This document shows, piece by piece, positions 26,701 to 36,452 of a stretch of DNA of 64,000 bases (position 1 is its first letter; each line of letters begins with the position of its first letter). The stretch comes from Aulostomus chinensis (Eukaryota > Chordata > Actinopteri > Syngnathiformes > Aulostomidae), in the NCBI GenBank assembly GCA_037954235.1, contig JBBMOA010000010.1:19452029-19516028 (forward strand), given 5' to 3'. The notes beneath the pieces were generated by a model. It was given only the letters and a program-made list of their open reading frames with translations. It did no database searches and had not been told where the DNA came from. The position numbers and the translations under genes are program-made.

Positions 26701-29700
26701 GTCTATCGTGCCCCTGAGCGGTCATGCCCTACAGCAGCAGAGCATTACAGTGCCCCCTCAGTCCGTTGCAGGGAACCCCCCTTCACCCAGCACCCATCCC
26801 ACATGCCTTTAGAGCGCTTCCTGCAGTCACCAGAGGCCCAGGGCTCCAACCCTGCAGCAGGTAATAACTTTCTGTCAAAGCAGTCAGCCCTCAAAATTAC
26901 AGATTGAGAAAAAGGAAACACTCATGTGCATGAATCCGCTCAGGTGGAAGTGAAGGAGCAAAAGACTCAGAAGGTGACGCCAGCTTAGCTGGTTACCCAT
27001 GGTTCCATGGGACGCTTTCCCGAGTACGTGCGGCTCAGCTGGTGCTTGCAGGCGGCGCCAGGAGTCATGGGCTCTTCGTGATCCGTCAAAGTGAGACTCG
27101 GCCGGGCGAGTATGTCCTCACCTTCAACTTCCAGGGCAAAGCCAAGGTGAGACAACTCGTTTTTGCCTACATTATGGATAGTGAGAGTATTGGTGTTTGC
27201 AATTTTACAGACATTTTGTACTGCACTGTACTATAAACTACCATACAATATTGTGATGAATATTCACATCTATTTCATTCACCTCTAATTCCAACAGTAT
27301 CGATGTCTCTGATATTTTTTTATGCCTTGATTCATCATCACTTAATTTCTTTGCCAGCAGAGAGTAATCAGAGAGCTAAAAAGGCAGATTATGATGTTTA
27401 CACATGCAGCTCATAACAGGGGTACTCCAAAAACCTGATCATAACAAGAATATGGTTTCCCATCTAAACTCAATCACCCAAAAGAAATGTACCAACAGTT
27501 ATTGAATTTGGAGTGAGAAAAAATGAAGAAAAGCTGGAAATCCCCGCATTTGAGAAGCTTTTATATAATACTTCTTTGCTCTGCGGGAGGCTCGGATTTG
27601 TTCCCATGACATTTTGCAGCACCAAGTTGTTCAGGCTCTGGAAAAGATGCAGTAATTTCAACATTTGTGTCCTCTTATGTAACATGATTCCTGCACATCA
27701 CATCCTGCCGGCTAGCAGTGGTGAGGAAGTGTGAGCTACCGCCTCTTCCTCTGGCGTCAGCTCTGGCATTCTGCGTTGCTGCTTCCACAGCGAGACGGCT
27801 CTCTGATCATGTCCTGACCTCTGTCTCAGTCTATCCGTCTCAAATGTTCACTGAGCTGCACCCTCATATTCCCTGTCTTGGTTTCTCCCTCTCAGCATTT
27901 GCGTTTGTCTGTGAATGACAACGGGCAGTGCCACGTCCACCACTTGTGGTTCCACACAGTGTCGGACATGTTGAGACACTTCCACGCTCACCCCATCCCA
28001 CTTGAATCTGGAGGCTCAGCAGACATTACATTACGCTCCTATGTACAAGTTCAGAGAAGCTCTACTACAGGTAAACATCTACTAGAAACAGCCACACACA
28101 AATCAGCTGATAAAGCCACCTTATCAGCCACTTTTATTTTTTTATGTAGTGTCGTTTTACTGTCGTCTCCCTGTCATGGGCCGAAATAGCTCAGTTGGGA
28201 GAGCGTTAGACTGAAGATCTAAAGGTCCCTGGTTCAATCCCGGGTTTCGGCAGTATTTATTCTTAAATGTTTCCTAACTGCATTCATATTTGATGCACCA
28301 TTAACTGGTATCATAAAAAGTAACTTATCTTCACTGACCACTATATGCAATACTTAGATTTTCCTGCAGGCTTCAAAATTGCTGTAATAAATGAATCTTT
28401 GCTTATAAACGCTGGACTTTGTGGGTTTTCGTTCTACTCACATACTACTCTCATGTCAAATTCATTCCAGGAGGTAAGGTGAAACTAACCGAACCTTAAT
28501 CCTTTTATATGCTCAATATGTACTTTTTAACCGCGATTTGTAAATGATTTTGAAAGCCCATAATTACCACCAGCAGAGCCATCCCATCATAAAGTATGCC
28601 ATTCAGTCACTCTAGAGTTTACGGATCGATCAGCATCATATTTGGGTGTCAGTCTGCTGGTGTTGGGGCTCATCAAACATAAAGCTAGCAGTCATTCACT
28701 GAGCAAAGCATAGGGTTATGGACTGAACATGGGACATGAAACCTGGTTTAGACAGACAATGGACCATCCAAGTGACCTTCAGTAGGACGCTGGGAACAAT
28801 TGGGGCAGAGTTATGCTTTGTCCTCTGTGGGACAGAGGACACAGTCCTATCAGACGAAAATAGGATTGTATATATGGTATCTCTATATGTATGTATCTGG
28901 ATGTACTTTGTGTGCCGAAATAGCTCAGTTGGGAGAGCGTTAGACTGAAGATCTAAAGGTCCCTGGTTCAACCCCGGGTTTCGGCAGGGTTTGTGTTTAA
29001 TCGACTCTGATTATAAATAATACCATGAAACTGTAAAAAAGTACCTGATTACCTCTAACCTCTGTGCAAATCCAGCCATTTCTAAAGGATTGTGTGTTTA
29101 ATTGCATTCTGCATTACCTGATATGCAAATCTCTAAATGCATGACACAGAATATGACCCTTTGAAGTATGCAAAGAAATCCAACACATTGCAGTAGGTTC
29201 CCCCCCAGCATCACCCACCTGCCAGTATGTCAGTGGTGTAACTGGAACATGACACACCAACGAATGCAAATGCTCACAAAGGCTTCCAACAGTGTAGATG
29301 TATAAAGCAACTCACACACAGAAGTGCAGAGGATGTTTTTCTGCTAAGGCAAATTATTTAGTAGATGATTTACTTTACTCTTTTAGATAATTGATGCCAG
29401 CACTATCAGTTTGGTCTTCTGGCCCCTGTTATGTACTATAGTTAAGTTGTATTTTATAGGACAGGGTGTTTCAGTGCTTCCTATTTTTCCAATTTACTGC
29501 TTACAATATACCGTAGCAATTGGCAAATAAACCTTGTATCCAATATTAGACCGGTATTTCATGAAAATTTTGGCATTTGCTCGAAGCAAATATTGCCAGC
29601 AAATGTAAATCATCAGTTTCTCACAAGACAAGGCATTGTGGGATGGGGAGTGTTCGCTCTCTTGCGTCTCTGCTACAACATAGAATTGTCTGACTTGAAT

Positions 29701-31478
29701 TGTCTGACTTGACCGGCTTGTTTTAGACTTAAGATCTGAAGGCCTCTTTCTACAAATGCAGTATTTTGGCGTAGTTGGGTTCAAAGACACTACCAAGACT
29801 TCATATTACCTCCACAGAGAGTTGCTCAGTATGAGAGAAAATCCCAACTTGAATCCCGCATGTTGTGGGCTGGAGAAGAGAACAGGAAGCCTGAGTATGT
29901 ATGGTGTAAGTTAAATTTTGAGCTGAAATAGCTCAGCTGGGAGAGTGCTCAGTTGAGGATGTAAAAGTTCCTGTTTCAAGCCTGGCTTCTGGCAAAGGGT
30001 TGTCCTTTAATTGGTTCTAAACAGGCTAAAATGTGAAGTCCCATAAACCTGAATGTATAAAAGTGTGTCGTTGCCACCTCCCTGTGTGCAAGCAGCTTTC
30101 TAAATGATCTTCAGTTCACTGATTTTATGATTTTGAAGCTCCTGTATATTCAGTAGCTGTATATCATTCATTGCAGTCCATGTGGCCACAGCTAAGCCAA
30201 GGTAACTGCTGGAACTCCAAATATTCCTAAAAAAACATGGTGTTTAGTTTGGGGTTTCATTGATTAGCAATAAGATATTGACCAGTCTTGGTCAAGTTAA
30301 ATACAAAATGTAATATATTAGATAATGCTAGATAATATCATTCGAAAGTTATAAAGTTATTTTACAAAACTACCGTCTGTATCGAGTGATGTTACTGATT
30401 AAAATACTTTTGCATTATTTTCCCTAACATAATGGATAAGTATGACTAAGAATGAAAAAAGGAGGCGTGTACTTCTTAAAAGTATACGTCATTGTAACAT
30501 TACTCTCAGTGTTAGTAAAGACTGATTCCAAGTACCATCCCAACTTTAGACAGCCCCTCCATTTTTCCGAAGATAATGGAGGTTTGATTTGAAACCTCTG
30601 GAAACTTGGTTGTGTCGATGGATAGGTTTGTCTTTATGAAAAGAGGAAGCAGAAACGATATTAACTGGACCCCCCCACCCCCACCCCCAACATGATTCCT
30701 GCCCTCTGCTCTTCTGGTATGGGATGAATGCCCTCCTGTACAGGAGAGTGAGGGGGCGATTATACCACAGGAGTTTTGCATGCAGGCCGAGACTCCGGCC
30801 CCAACCGTCCCTGGTGGTCATAAAGAGGCCTCCTGTTTCCCCAAATGCTGAACCTACACACACTCACTCCCATGCACGCACTCACATAGAGTGGGGGTTT
30901 GATTCAGGGTGTAAAAGGCTTTATTGATACACTGGTCAGGCGTGTCTTTGGCACCAGTGTCGTCAGAGTTATTGCCCACCTAGAGAAAGGATAATAGAGG
31001 GAGCCCTCACTGCCTGTGTTTACATGCTGCTATGAAAGAGCCTTTTGCTCTGGACTCAACTAGTGAACCATTGTCAGCAGCACAGATACAGCTATGACTA
31101 TTGATGTGTCTTGTATTCAACTAATCCCACAAAACCCTCCCTCACTCTGCTACAGATGTGACCGTGCCTCCAGTCCTCACCCCTCCCAGGGAAGCAGGTT
31201 GCCGGACAGATTCAGCCCAGCCAGCTCTCCACCCTCCTGGGATCACGACCTCTGCAGGGCCTCCTCCCGATGCCCCTCTCTCCTCAAGCACCTCCTCCTC
31301 ACCCACTGCCCTTCCCTCTCTCTCCCGCAGTGATCCGGGCACCGGAGGAGGGTTACAGAGCAGGAGCAACAGCTCTGAACGCCTACTGGAGGCCTCTAGT
31401 GGTGCATCTGAGGACTACCATGACGCTGATGGGACTCGCAGGGCCCGAGCTATAGAGAACCAGTACTCTTTCTACTAA
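19516..31478 (+). CDS. sh2b2: SH2B adaptor protein 2 (APS), complete coding region in 8 exons
   Basis: Coding exons: 19516-20418, 25609-25710, 25936-26027, 26501-26601, 26699-26860, 26944-27146, 27896-28070 and 31156-31478. All junctions are AG/GT and the phases join to 2061 nt, or 686 aa plus stop (human SH2B2 is about 630 aa). Domain order: N-terminal dimerisation (phenylalanine zipper) region at residues 18-80, PH domain about 250-365, SH2 domain about 473-571, and a C-terminal tyrosine motif NQYSFY. The protein is a cytoplasmic adaptor that binds phosphorylated insulin receptor, JAK2 and Kit and recruits Cbl through the C-terminal tyrosine (family knowledge). The stretches GFSLRNMSLCVVDGV, MWHRRASPEPD and RSNSSERLLEA identify SH2B2 rather than SH2B1 or SH2B3. 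The start ATG was chosen because MNGA opens the family; the reading frame stays open upstream to 19420, but an acceptor AG at 19483-19484 lies between. Confidence 0.95.
21139..21200 (+). repeat. (AC)31 microsatellite
   Basis: The longest perfect dinucleotide tract in the window (62 bp), in the first coding intron of sh2b2. Confidence 0.95.
23010..23195 (+). mobile_element. Possible 3' fragment of an RTE-like LINE
   Basis: A run of GACAGACAAACAGACAAAC-type repeats followed by CTTCGGTGGAGGTAAT resembles the 3' end of fish RTE-like LINEs. A reverse-oriented match to the end motif (CCTCCACCAAGG) occurs at about 22407. Recognised by eye only; inside the first coding intron of sh2b2. Confidence 0.4.
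24957..25147 (-). mobile_element. Truncated tRNA-derived SINE (family I)
   Basis: Only the tRNA-like head and the body up to CAAAGACACGCAAGAGG (minus strand) are present; the tail half is missing. It lies in the first coding intron of sh2b2. Confidence 0.8.
25609..26027 (+). CDS. sh2b2: sh2b2 coding exons 2 and 3: remainder of PH domain
   Basis: Exon 2 (25609-25710) encodes residues 302-335, from SSKPKVSIPLSAI to NTFVLK. Exon 3 (25936-26027) encodes 336-366, including EYILETIDSLQKNSWVADIQ, the C-terminal PH helix. Junctions are CAG|TCC, AAG|GTGAGA, CAG|GTG and TGG|GTAAAC; exon 3 ends inside a Gly codon. The PH domain binds membrane phosphoinositides in the family. Confidence 0.93.
26225..26304 (+). 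repeat. CA-rich compound microsatellite
   Basis: CA units interrupted by TGCG/CGCG motifs, in the sh2b2 intron between coding exons 3 and 4. Confidence 0.85.
26501..26860 (+). CDS. sh2b2: sh2b2 coding exons 4 and 5: linker between PH and SH2
   Basis: Exon 4 (26501-26601) encodes about residues 367-399, including the conserved VASCSCELL block. Exon 5 (26699-26860) encodes 401-453, including MPLERFLQSPE, which aligns with the VPLETFLQTLES block of mammalian SH2B2. The linker is rich in Cys, Ser and Pro with no fold visible. The intron between them is only 97 bp. Confidence 0.92.
26944..27146 (+). CDS. sh2b2: sh2b2 coding exon 6: N-terminal half of SH2 domain
   Basis: This exon encodes residues 455-521. 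The SH2 begins at YPWFHGTLSR (Trp 473). The phosphotyrosine-binding strand reads FVIRQSE, with the invariant arginine at residue 501. It ends NFQGKAK|GTGAGA at phase 0. Near identity to mammalian SH2B2 here is what makes the family call certain. Confidence 0.95.
27147..27895 (+). other. sh2b2: sh2b2 intron inside the SH2 domain
   Basis: Splits the SH2 coding sequence at NFQGKAK|HLRL, the same place as in mammals. Nothing else was recognised. Confidence 0.9.
27896..28070 (+). CDS. sh2b2: sh2b2 coding exon 7: C-terminal half of SH2 domain
   Basis: This exon encodes residues 522-579, starting HLRLSVNDNGQCHVHHLWF and including HPIPLESGGSADITLRSYV, the end of the SH2 fold. The donor ACAG|GTAAAC lies only 110 bp upstream of an intact tRNA-Phe gene in the following intron. 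Confidence 0.95.
28180..28252 (+). tRNA. tRNA-Phe-GAA: tRNA-Phe (anticodon GAA), copy 1
   Basis: A 73-nt cloverleaf. The acceptor stem GCCGAAA pairs with TTTCGGC and is followed by discriminator A. The A box is TAGCTCAGTTGG, the anticodon loop CTGAAGA has GAA at 28213-28215, and the T arm CCTGG/TTCAATC/CCGGG is fully paired. There is no intron, as expected for this family. It lies inside the last coding intron of sh2b2 in the same orientation, 110 bp after a splice donor. The first run of four T residues downstream is about 100 nt away. Confidence 0.96.
28914..28986 (+). tRNA. tRNA-Phe-GAA: tRNA-Phe (anticodon GAA), copy 2
   Basis: Identical to the copy 734 bp upstream except for one T-loop base (TTCAACC in place of TTCAATC), so all stems are intact; the anticodon is at 28947-28949. 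It lies in the same sh2b2 intron and strand. A TATA-rich stretch lies just upstream (about 28868-28890). No run of four T residues occurs within about 340 nt downstream. Confidence 0.96.
29922..29994 (+). pseudogene. Decayed tRNA-Phe copy
   Basis: This 73-nt segment aligns end to end with the two intact tRNA-Phe genes and keeps the A-box-like TAGCTCAGCTGG. The anticodon stem no longer pairs (CTCAG opposite TGTAA), the T stem is broken, and the anticodon position reads GAG instead of GAA. The sequence just downstream resembles the flank of copy 2, which suggests it arose by segmental duplication. Confidence 0.75.
31156..31478 (+). CDS. sh2b2: sh2b2 terminal coding exon: Pro/Ser-rich tail and Cbl-binding tyrosine motif
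   Basis: The acceptor is CTACAG|ATGTGA; the first codon (Asp 580) is split across the intron. The exon encodes a low-complexity Pro/Ser/Thr region, then RSNSSERLLEA and the terminal RARAIENQYSFY before TAA at 31476-31478. In mammalian APS the matching tyrosine (here residue 683) is phosphorylated and recruits Cbl. Confidence 0.94.
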
Positions 31479-34390
31479 ACCACCCCAGGCAGGCATAAGT
31501 TGTACGCTCTGATTATATAATAGGCTGAAAGTTGAAAATGAGAAAAAAGATGTTCTGTTCGTGAATGTGGTCCAAATCACTGGATCACACATTGTTCTGT
31601 TTGTTTGGTTCAAGGTGATTTCCCGTTTCTCTGATTTTGAGATCACACTAAGCTGTGTTTTCATCCCTCAGGCTCTGCGGCTCCAACTATCCAGGCATAA
31701 TAAGGTGTGTGTCATTTAACAAAGAAGCTGCAGAAGAAGTAAAAAAGTAGACACAAAATGGAATGTAGGAAATGCAGCTGTGAAGATGAGTGTAGGCAGT
31801 GAGAGCGAGTCACATGGTTTCTATTCTTCTCCTTTGACCACTTCCTGTTCAACCTTACCCACAGTTCCCTGGGAGCAGAGCCTGTGTCACCACCCTGTAG
31901 ACAGAAATGACCCTGATGGAGCAGACCCCACCCCTCAGAGCTTCTCTGAGGCCTCTGAGAGCATCCAGTTCATGTTTTTAAAGCTGCTTTTTAAAGTCCC
32001 GCTCTGGGTCGGCTCCACACTAGCATCAGTACAGCGATCATGGGTGTGTTAGGGTTAGACATGTTTTCTTAAATGTGTACTGTCTTGTTAGGTCTTAGTG
32101 CCTGACAATTACCTCCGACTTGAACGGACTGTTGCCCGTAGCGATAGGAAAGCTACAAGGAGGAGGAGGAGGAGGAGGAGGATGCAGATGTTTTGCATAA
32201 TCGGTCCCACAGCCCCCAAAAATCACTGTCAGTTTCCTGCTTCAGTCAAACCACACATGCATATCTCTACATACTGAAATGGTTTTGTTCTCACACGTAT
32301 CAACGTATATACAGGTGGTCATTAGTTACTGTTAAAAATGTTGAACGGCAAATGAAAACGTCAGAGTGGCTCCTATTTTGCTGTCATACTGGGTTATTTC
32401 TATGAGTGTGTGGTGGTGTGTTAGAGTATTTTTCAATGATCGCTGTGCTACAGTAGTGTTTCTAAAACAGGGTTTTTGAGGTCCCTCCGTTTGGTGCTGG
32501 TCCAGTACTCAAGCTCAGTAACTTATAGATTAGATATGCTGTTAATATAGGAGTTCACATTAACGTAATGCCTTGAAGATATTATTATACCAAATCCAGC
32601 ATTTATCGGAGGGACTTAGGAATTGTTTTTTTAGAAAGGGGACAGTATTAAGAACTGTTTGTGCATCAAACTTGGACCGCAGTGTTGTGGGCAGTGAGAG
32701 GATGGCCATGCTTGAATAAAAAGATGTTTCATGTCTGTTTAGTGCTGAGCTTTTTAGGTAAAAATTCAACAAGATATTAAAACCTCATTTTCACATTACA
32801 GAACATTTAATGTAAAATATATCAGGGGTCAACTGGTATGTTTTTGTTTTTTCATCTGAGACGTCAGGGCAGCCAATGACTCTCAAATACTCTTCTTTCT
32901 TTTTTTCCTTTTTTTCTTTACGTCTTTCTTTCTGCATCTGTTTAAATACAACAATTTGAAAATACCAAAAATATAAACTAAAAAAAATACAAAAAACAAC
33001 CTATGAATGAAAAATAAATAATCTTTTTGCACTTAACAGCATTTATCAGCAGATAGCAGCATCTCCTTGTTTCTGAGAGAGAACAAAAATGCGTGAACAT
33101 ACCCGTCACTGAATGACCGATGTTAGAAGTTGCACAAAGAAACTTATTTATTCTATTGAATGACTGCAGACACAAATCTGCCTTTCTCACAGACAGGAAA
33201 TGGGCTTCATGGCCTGATTGAACCTTATATTAAACCATTTGGAGAATTCTCTGAACCCCCCAAATCAGGTTCGCTGCAGAATAAAAAAAGTGTTTTTCTT
33301 TGACATTGATTGGTTGATGACATTAACCCCCTTTGACCATGTCTCCCTCCTTGTTCCATTGTGTGATGATACATGAGTGATGAACACAGGTGACGGCGGT
33401 CTGAGACCCACCCAGTGGCATCAAGTCACCAGCCAAGTTTTTGAATCTCTTTCAGCCAGTCGCTCTTGGATATGTAGTCTACATACGGGTGACTACATTT
33501 ATTTTGTTTACACACCTGTCTTGTTTTACCACTACAGCCCTAGTTGGGACGCAGGTGCAGAAGCAGCTCTGCTAGGGTTGTGACTTCCTTGTTTAGCGCC
33601 CTTCGTTGATGGTTCAGCAACAAATTGAAGAGAATGCAGGCTGGTTCAATCCACACAACCAAGGTTCAGAACATCTTCAACAGCACCACCTCAAGAACCT
33701 GCACTTTTGGTGGGAAGGAAAAGGGCTAGAGTGAGTCACCCTGTAGAATGGTGAAACTTTGGGCTTCCCACAGATGTGCCTGATTGTTAATCGGCCTCAT
33801 GAGCTCAGGAATCAGCTAGTGCCGATTATCAAAAAAAAAAAATAACACGGACATTAAGGTCAAATACATAAATCAGAATTGAAGACCAACTTCAAAACCT
33901 AAAATTAGACACCTTTTACTCTGCAAATTGCCAGCAAGCCACCAGTGTGCAAACATATGCAAAACCTTTGTTGAGCTAAAACAAACATATCAAGAAGCTA
34001 CGTCTGTCTTCTCGAGCATGGCCATCTAGCTGCGAAGGTTCAGTTGAGGAGCAGATGGAGCAGTTCATGTGCCAATTCGAATCCTATTTTTGAAACCTGT
34101 TTATCCCTCAGCCGTTGTAAATGACATTTTTCATATCAAGTCTTATTAATGTACAATTGATTCTTCTGCTTGATGATGAAACATCCTCAGTGGAAGTCGT
34201 TTGTTGCAAGAGCCCATCTCACATATCACAAATTGCTCACGTGTGTCTCCCCTTTATTTTCTTAACACTTCTTAAAAGCTGACTTTCTGTTGTCTGACTG
34301 AGTTTTGAAGAGTCTGTGCAATTTTGTACAAAGTGATGTACTTGACATACTACTTTATATTTCTGTGAATAAAATGTGAACAAACTATTG
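31479..34390 (+). other. sh2b2: sh2b2 3' untranslated region
   Basis: No open frame follows the stop codon. The stretch holds a GGA-repeat (about 32158-32181), T-rich tracts near 32890-32930 and a hairpin-forming inverted repeat at 33784-33832. The first well-formed poly(A) signal is AATAAA at 34368. The 3' end at about 34390 is inferred from that signal. Confidence 0.55.
34368..34373 (+). terminator. sh2b2: Candidate poly(A) signal of sh2b2
   Basis: AATAAA about 2.9 kb past the stop codon, followed within 25 nt by a T-rich stretch. It is the last such signal before the convergent dnajc30 gene. Confidence 0.5.
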
Positions 34391-36452
34391 TACTTTTTTT
34401 CAGCGAAACCAGTGTTTTTTGGTTGAACAAATCCATAATTATGATTGAAAGTTGAAACTACTTTGCTAGTGGAAGTGTGTCGAAAGAAAAAAAAGATGCA
34501 CAGATGAGATTTAATGTGTTAATCTTCGTTGCAGTATTTCTTTAATATGTGTGAGGAGGCTGTATCTTTAAAATATGTAACAACCATGCTTGTAATTACT
34601 TTTTTAATGCCATAATCAGTTAATGCCAGATCAGGGCGTCATTATTCCAGTATCTCTGGATAATGGCTGCTTATCCTCTTGTGACAAGTTAATTTCTAAG
34701 TAGTTATCTTGAGAGAACAGCCTTTTTCTCAAAGCGTCCTTTAGTTTTCTCAAGTTAATGAGATAATCAACATAATATGGGCTCCGTCTGTTCACATTTA
34801 CTCCACTTTTCATTTGTATTTCTGCTTGTTTCCTCCGAGACTTCGGTAATCTCATTGATTTTGGTTCTTTGTGGAGAGCTGCAGTTTTGTGACTCCCTCC
34901 CTTCTGGTTTGACTTCCGTTTGGTGAGTACAGTTGTTCAGGTTGCGTCATTAAACATCAGACAAATAAAACAAAGTGCTTGAGCACCCTGTTTGGATAGG
35001 GTGCTGGGGTTTTTAGGTTATCCTGCAAAAAAAAGGTAGTTTTCTTGAGCTATTGCAATAATTACTATTATAAAAAAAAAGGAAATTAAAATCACTTGTG
35101 TGCACTTTTGTTCTTGGCTTCCATACCACATTCACACCGTGCGATGTCCATCAACGATGATACCATGGTGGACCCTTTAAATAGTATATTGCTGCAGTCC
35201 TAAAACACTTGAAGCATGAATCTGTTTATTTTGGGTTCAGATGAGTGTTTTACATCTGGTGAAACAAACTCAGATCAGAAGTTTCAGCATGAATATTCTC
35301 TCAAACTGAGACCCTCCAACTGTGGGCAGACATCCCTGTGATGTACGCCAGCCCCCTCTACAGGTCAAATCTTACGCTACAAAAACAAAAAGCATAAAAC
35401 TGTTTTATTACTTTGGCTTCATACATCTTTAATACATAGTTTCATCATGTATGTACAGTACCTGGAAGCCAGTGGTGTAAAATATGGTGTCTTAATAATT
35501 CCAAGTTTTTTATTACATGACAGAGCCAAAATGGAGGGAGAGGAGGGGGAAATGTGCAGTGCTCAGCATTAAAGGTTTCTTTTTTACACCCTGGTAGCAT
35601 TTTTGAGGGATTAAAAACCCATTTCAGCTGCCAAAAAAAACCCCCAGATACTGGGCTTCAGATTGTTGCTTGTAACAGAGCTACTGTGAGTAAATGTTGA
35701 ATTATTTGGCATGTATAACGTCTTCAAAACTGATCACTCACACTAAAGTTTACAGGTTGTTCTCAGGCATTGCAACATGATGCGAAACCATCACAAACTT
35801 TCAAGTATAACAGTTTTAAATTAAATATGTTGATAAATCCTCTTTTTCACTCCTCTTTATTAACCAGTTAATGTTAACTGATGGTAATTTAAATATTAAA
35901 GAAATTGCGGAAAAATGTCAGTAAAACAACTCACATATTACTTTCTCTGTCCTGACAAAACAAATATTCAGGTTTGACAAACAAACCTGCCAAGACCTGA
36001 GTAAAGATTAATCAAGACAGCTATATATGAATATGAATAATCAATCTGAAAATACTAAGAAGTCATATGGTGTGACAGATGATACCTGACTGACATGAAG
36101 AGTATCATGTGCCGTGCGCTCCTCACTTAGAGAAATTCATCATCTCATTCCTCAAAAATGATTTCCGTTTCTACTTTAAGTTATTCGAACCAATTTTTTT
36201 TAATCTTAAGGTTTGGGAATTCACTACATTAATGTGGTCAGTCGGTAAAACAGGCAAGTTTGTAGATTAATTCAGTGAAAGCCGACCTATGAGAGAAAAA
36301 GAAGGGGCCCAAGTGAGCTGGACCCCCTAAAAATAATCTCTCAATTATTGGAAACTGTGCAACTGTTGCAAAACAGTCCGAGGTTGTGACCCCCCCCCCC
36401 CCCATGTCCTTCCCTGAGAGTCTTAACCCAGAGGGACCTTGCTTCTTCTGTT
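34391..36452. other. Convergent intergenic space between sh2b2 and dnajc30
   Basis: Presumably includes the dnajc30 3' UTR at its right end. A poly(C) run lies at about 36391-36404. No gene or repeat family was recognised. Confidence 0.55.
35856..35861 (-). terminator. dnajc30: Candidate poly(A) signal of dnajc30
   Basis: AATAAA on the minus strand about 590 nt past the stop codon. A variant ATTAAA at 36199-36204, about 250 nt past the stop, is an alternative. Confidence 0.3.

Larger units (their letters stand above)
28071..31155 (+). other. sh2b2: sh2b2 intron hosting tRNA-Phe genes
   Basis: Contains two intact tRNA-Phe(GAA) genes and one degenerate copy, all on the sense strand. The rest (30000-31155) shows C-rich patches but no coding sequence. 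Confidence 0.9.

Noticed and set aside
29922..29994. A working tRNA-Leu (GAG)
   Set aside because: The anticodon position reads GAG, but the anticodon and T stems do not pair and the rest matches tRNA-Phe.
19516..31478. SH2B1 or SH2B3 instead of SH2B2
   Set aside because: The blocks around NMSLCVVDGV, ASPEPD, VASCSCELL and the exact C-terminus fit SH2B2 only.
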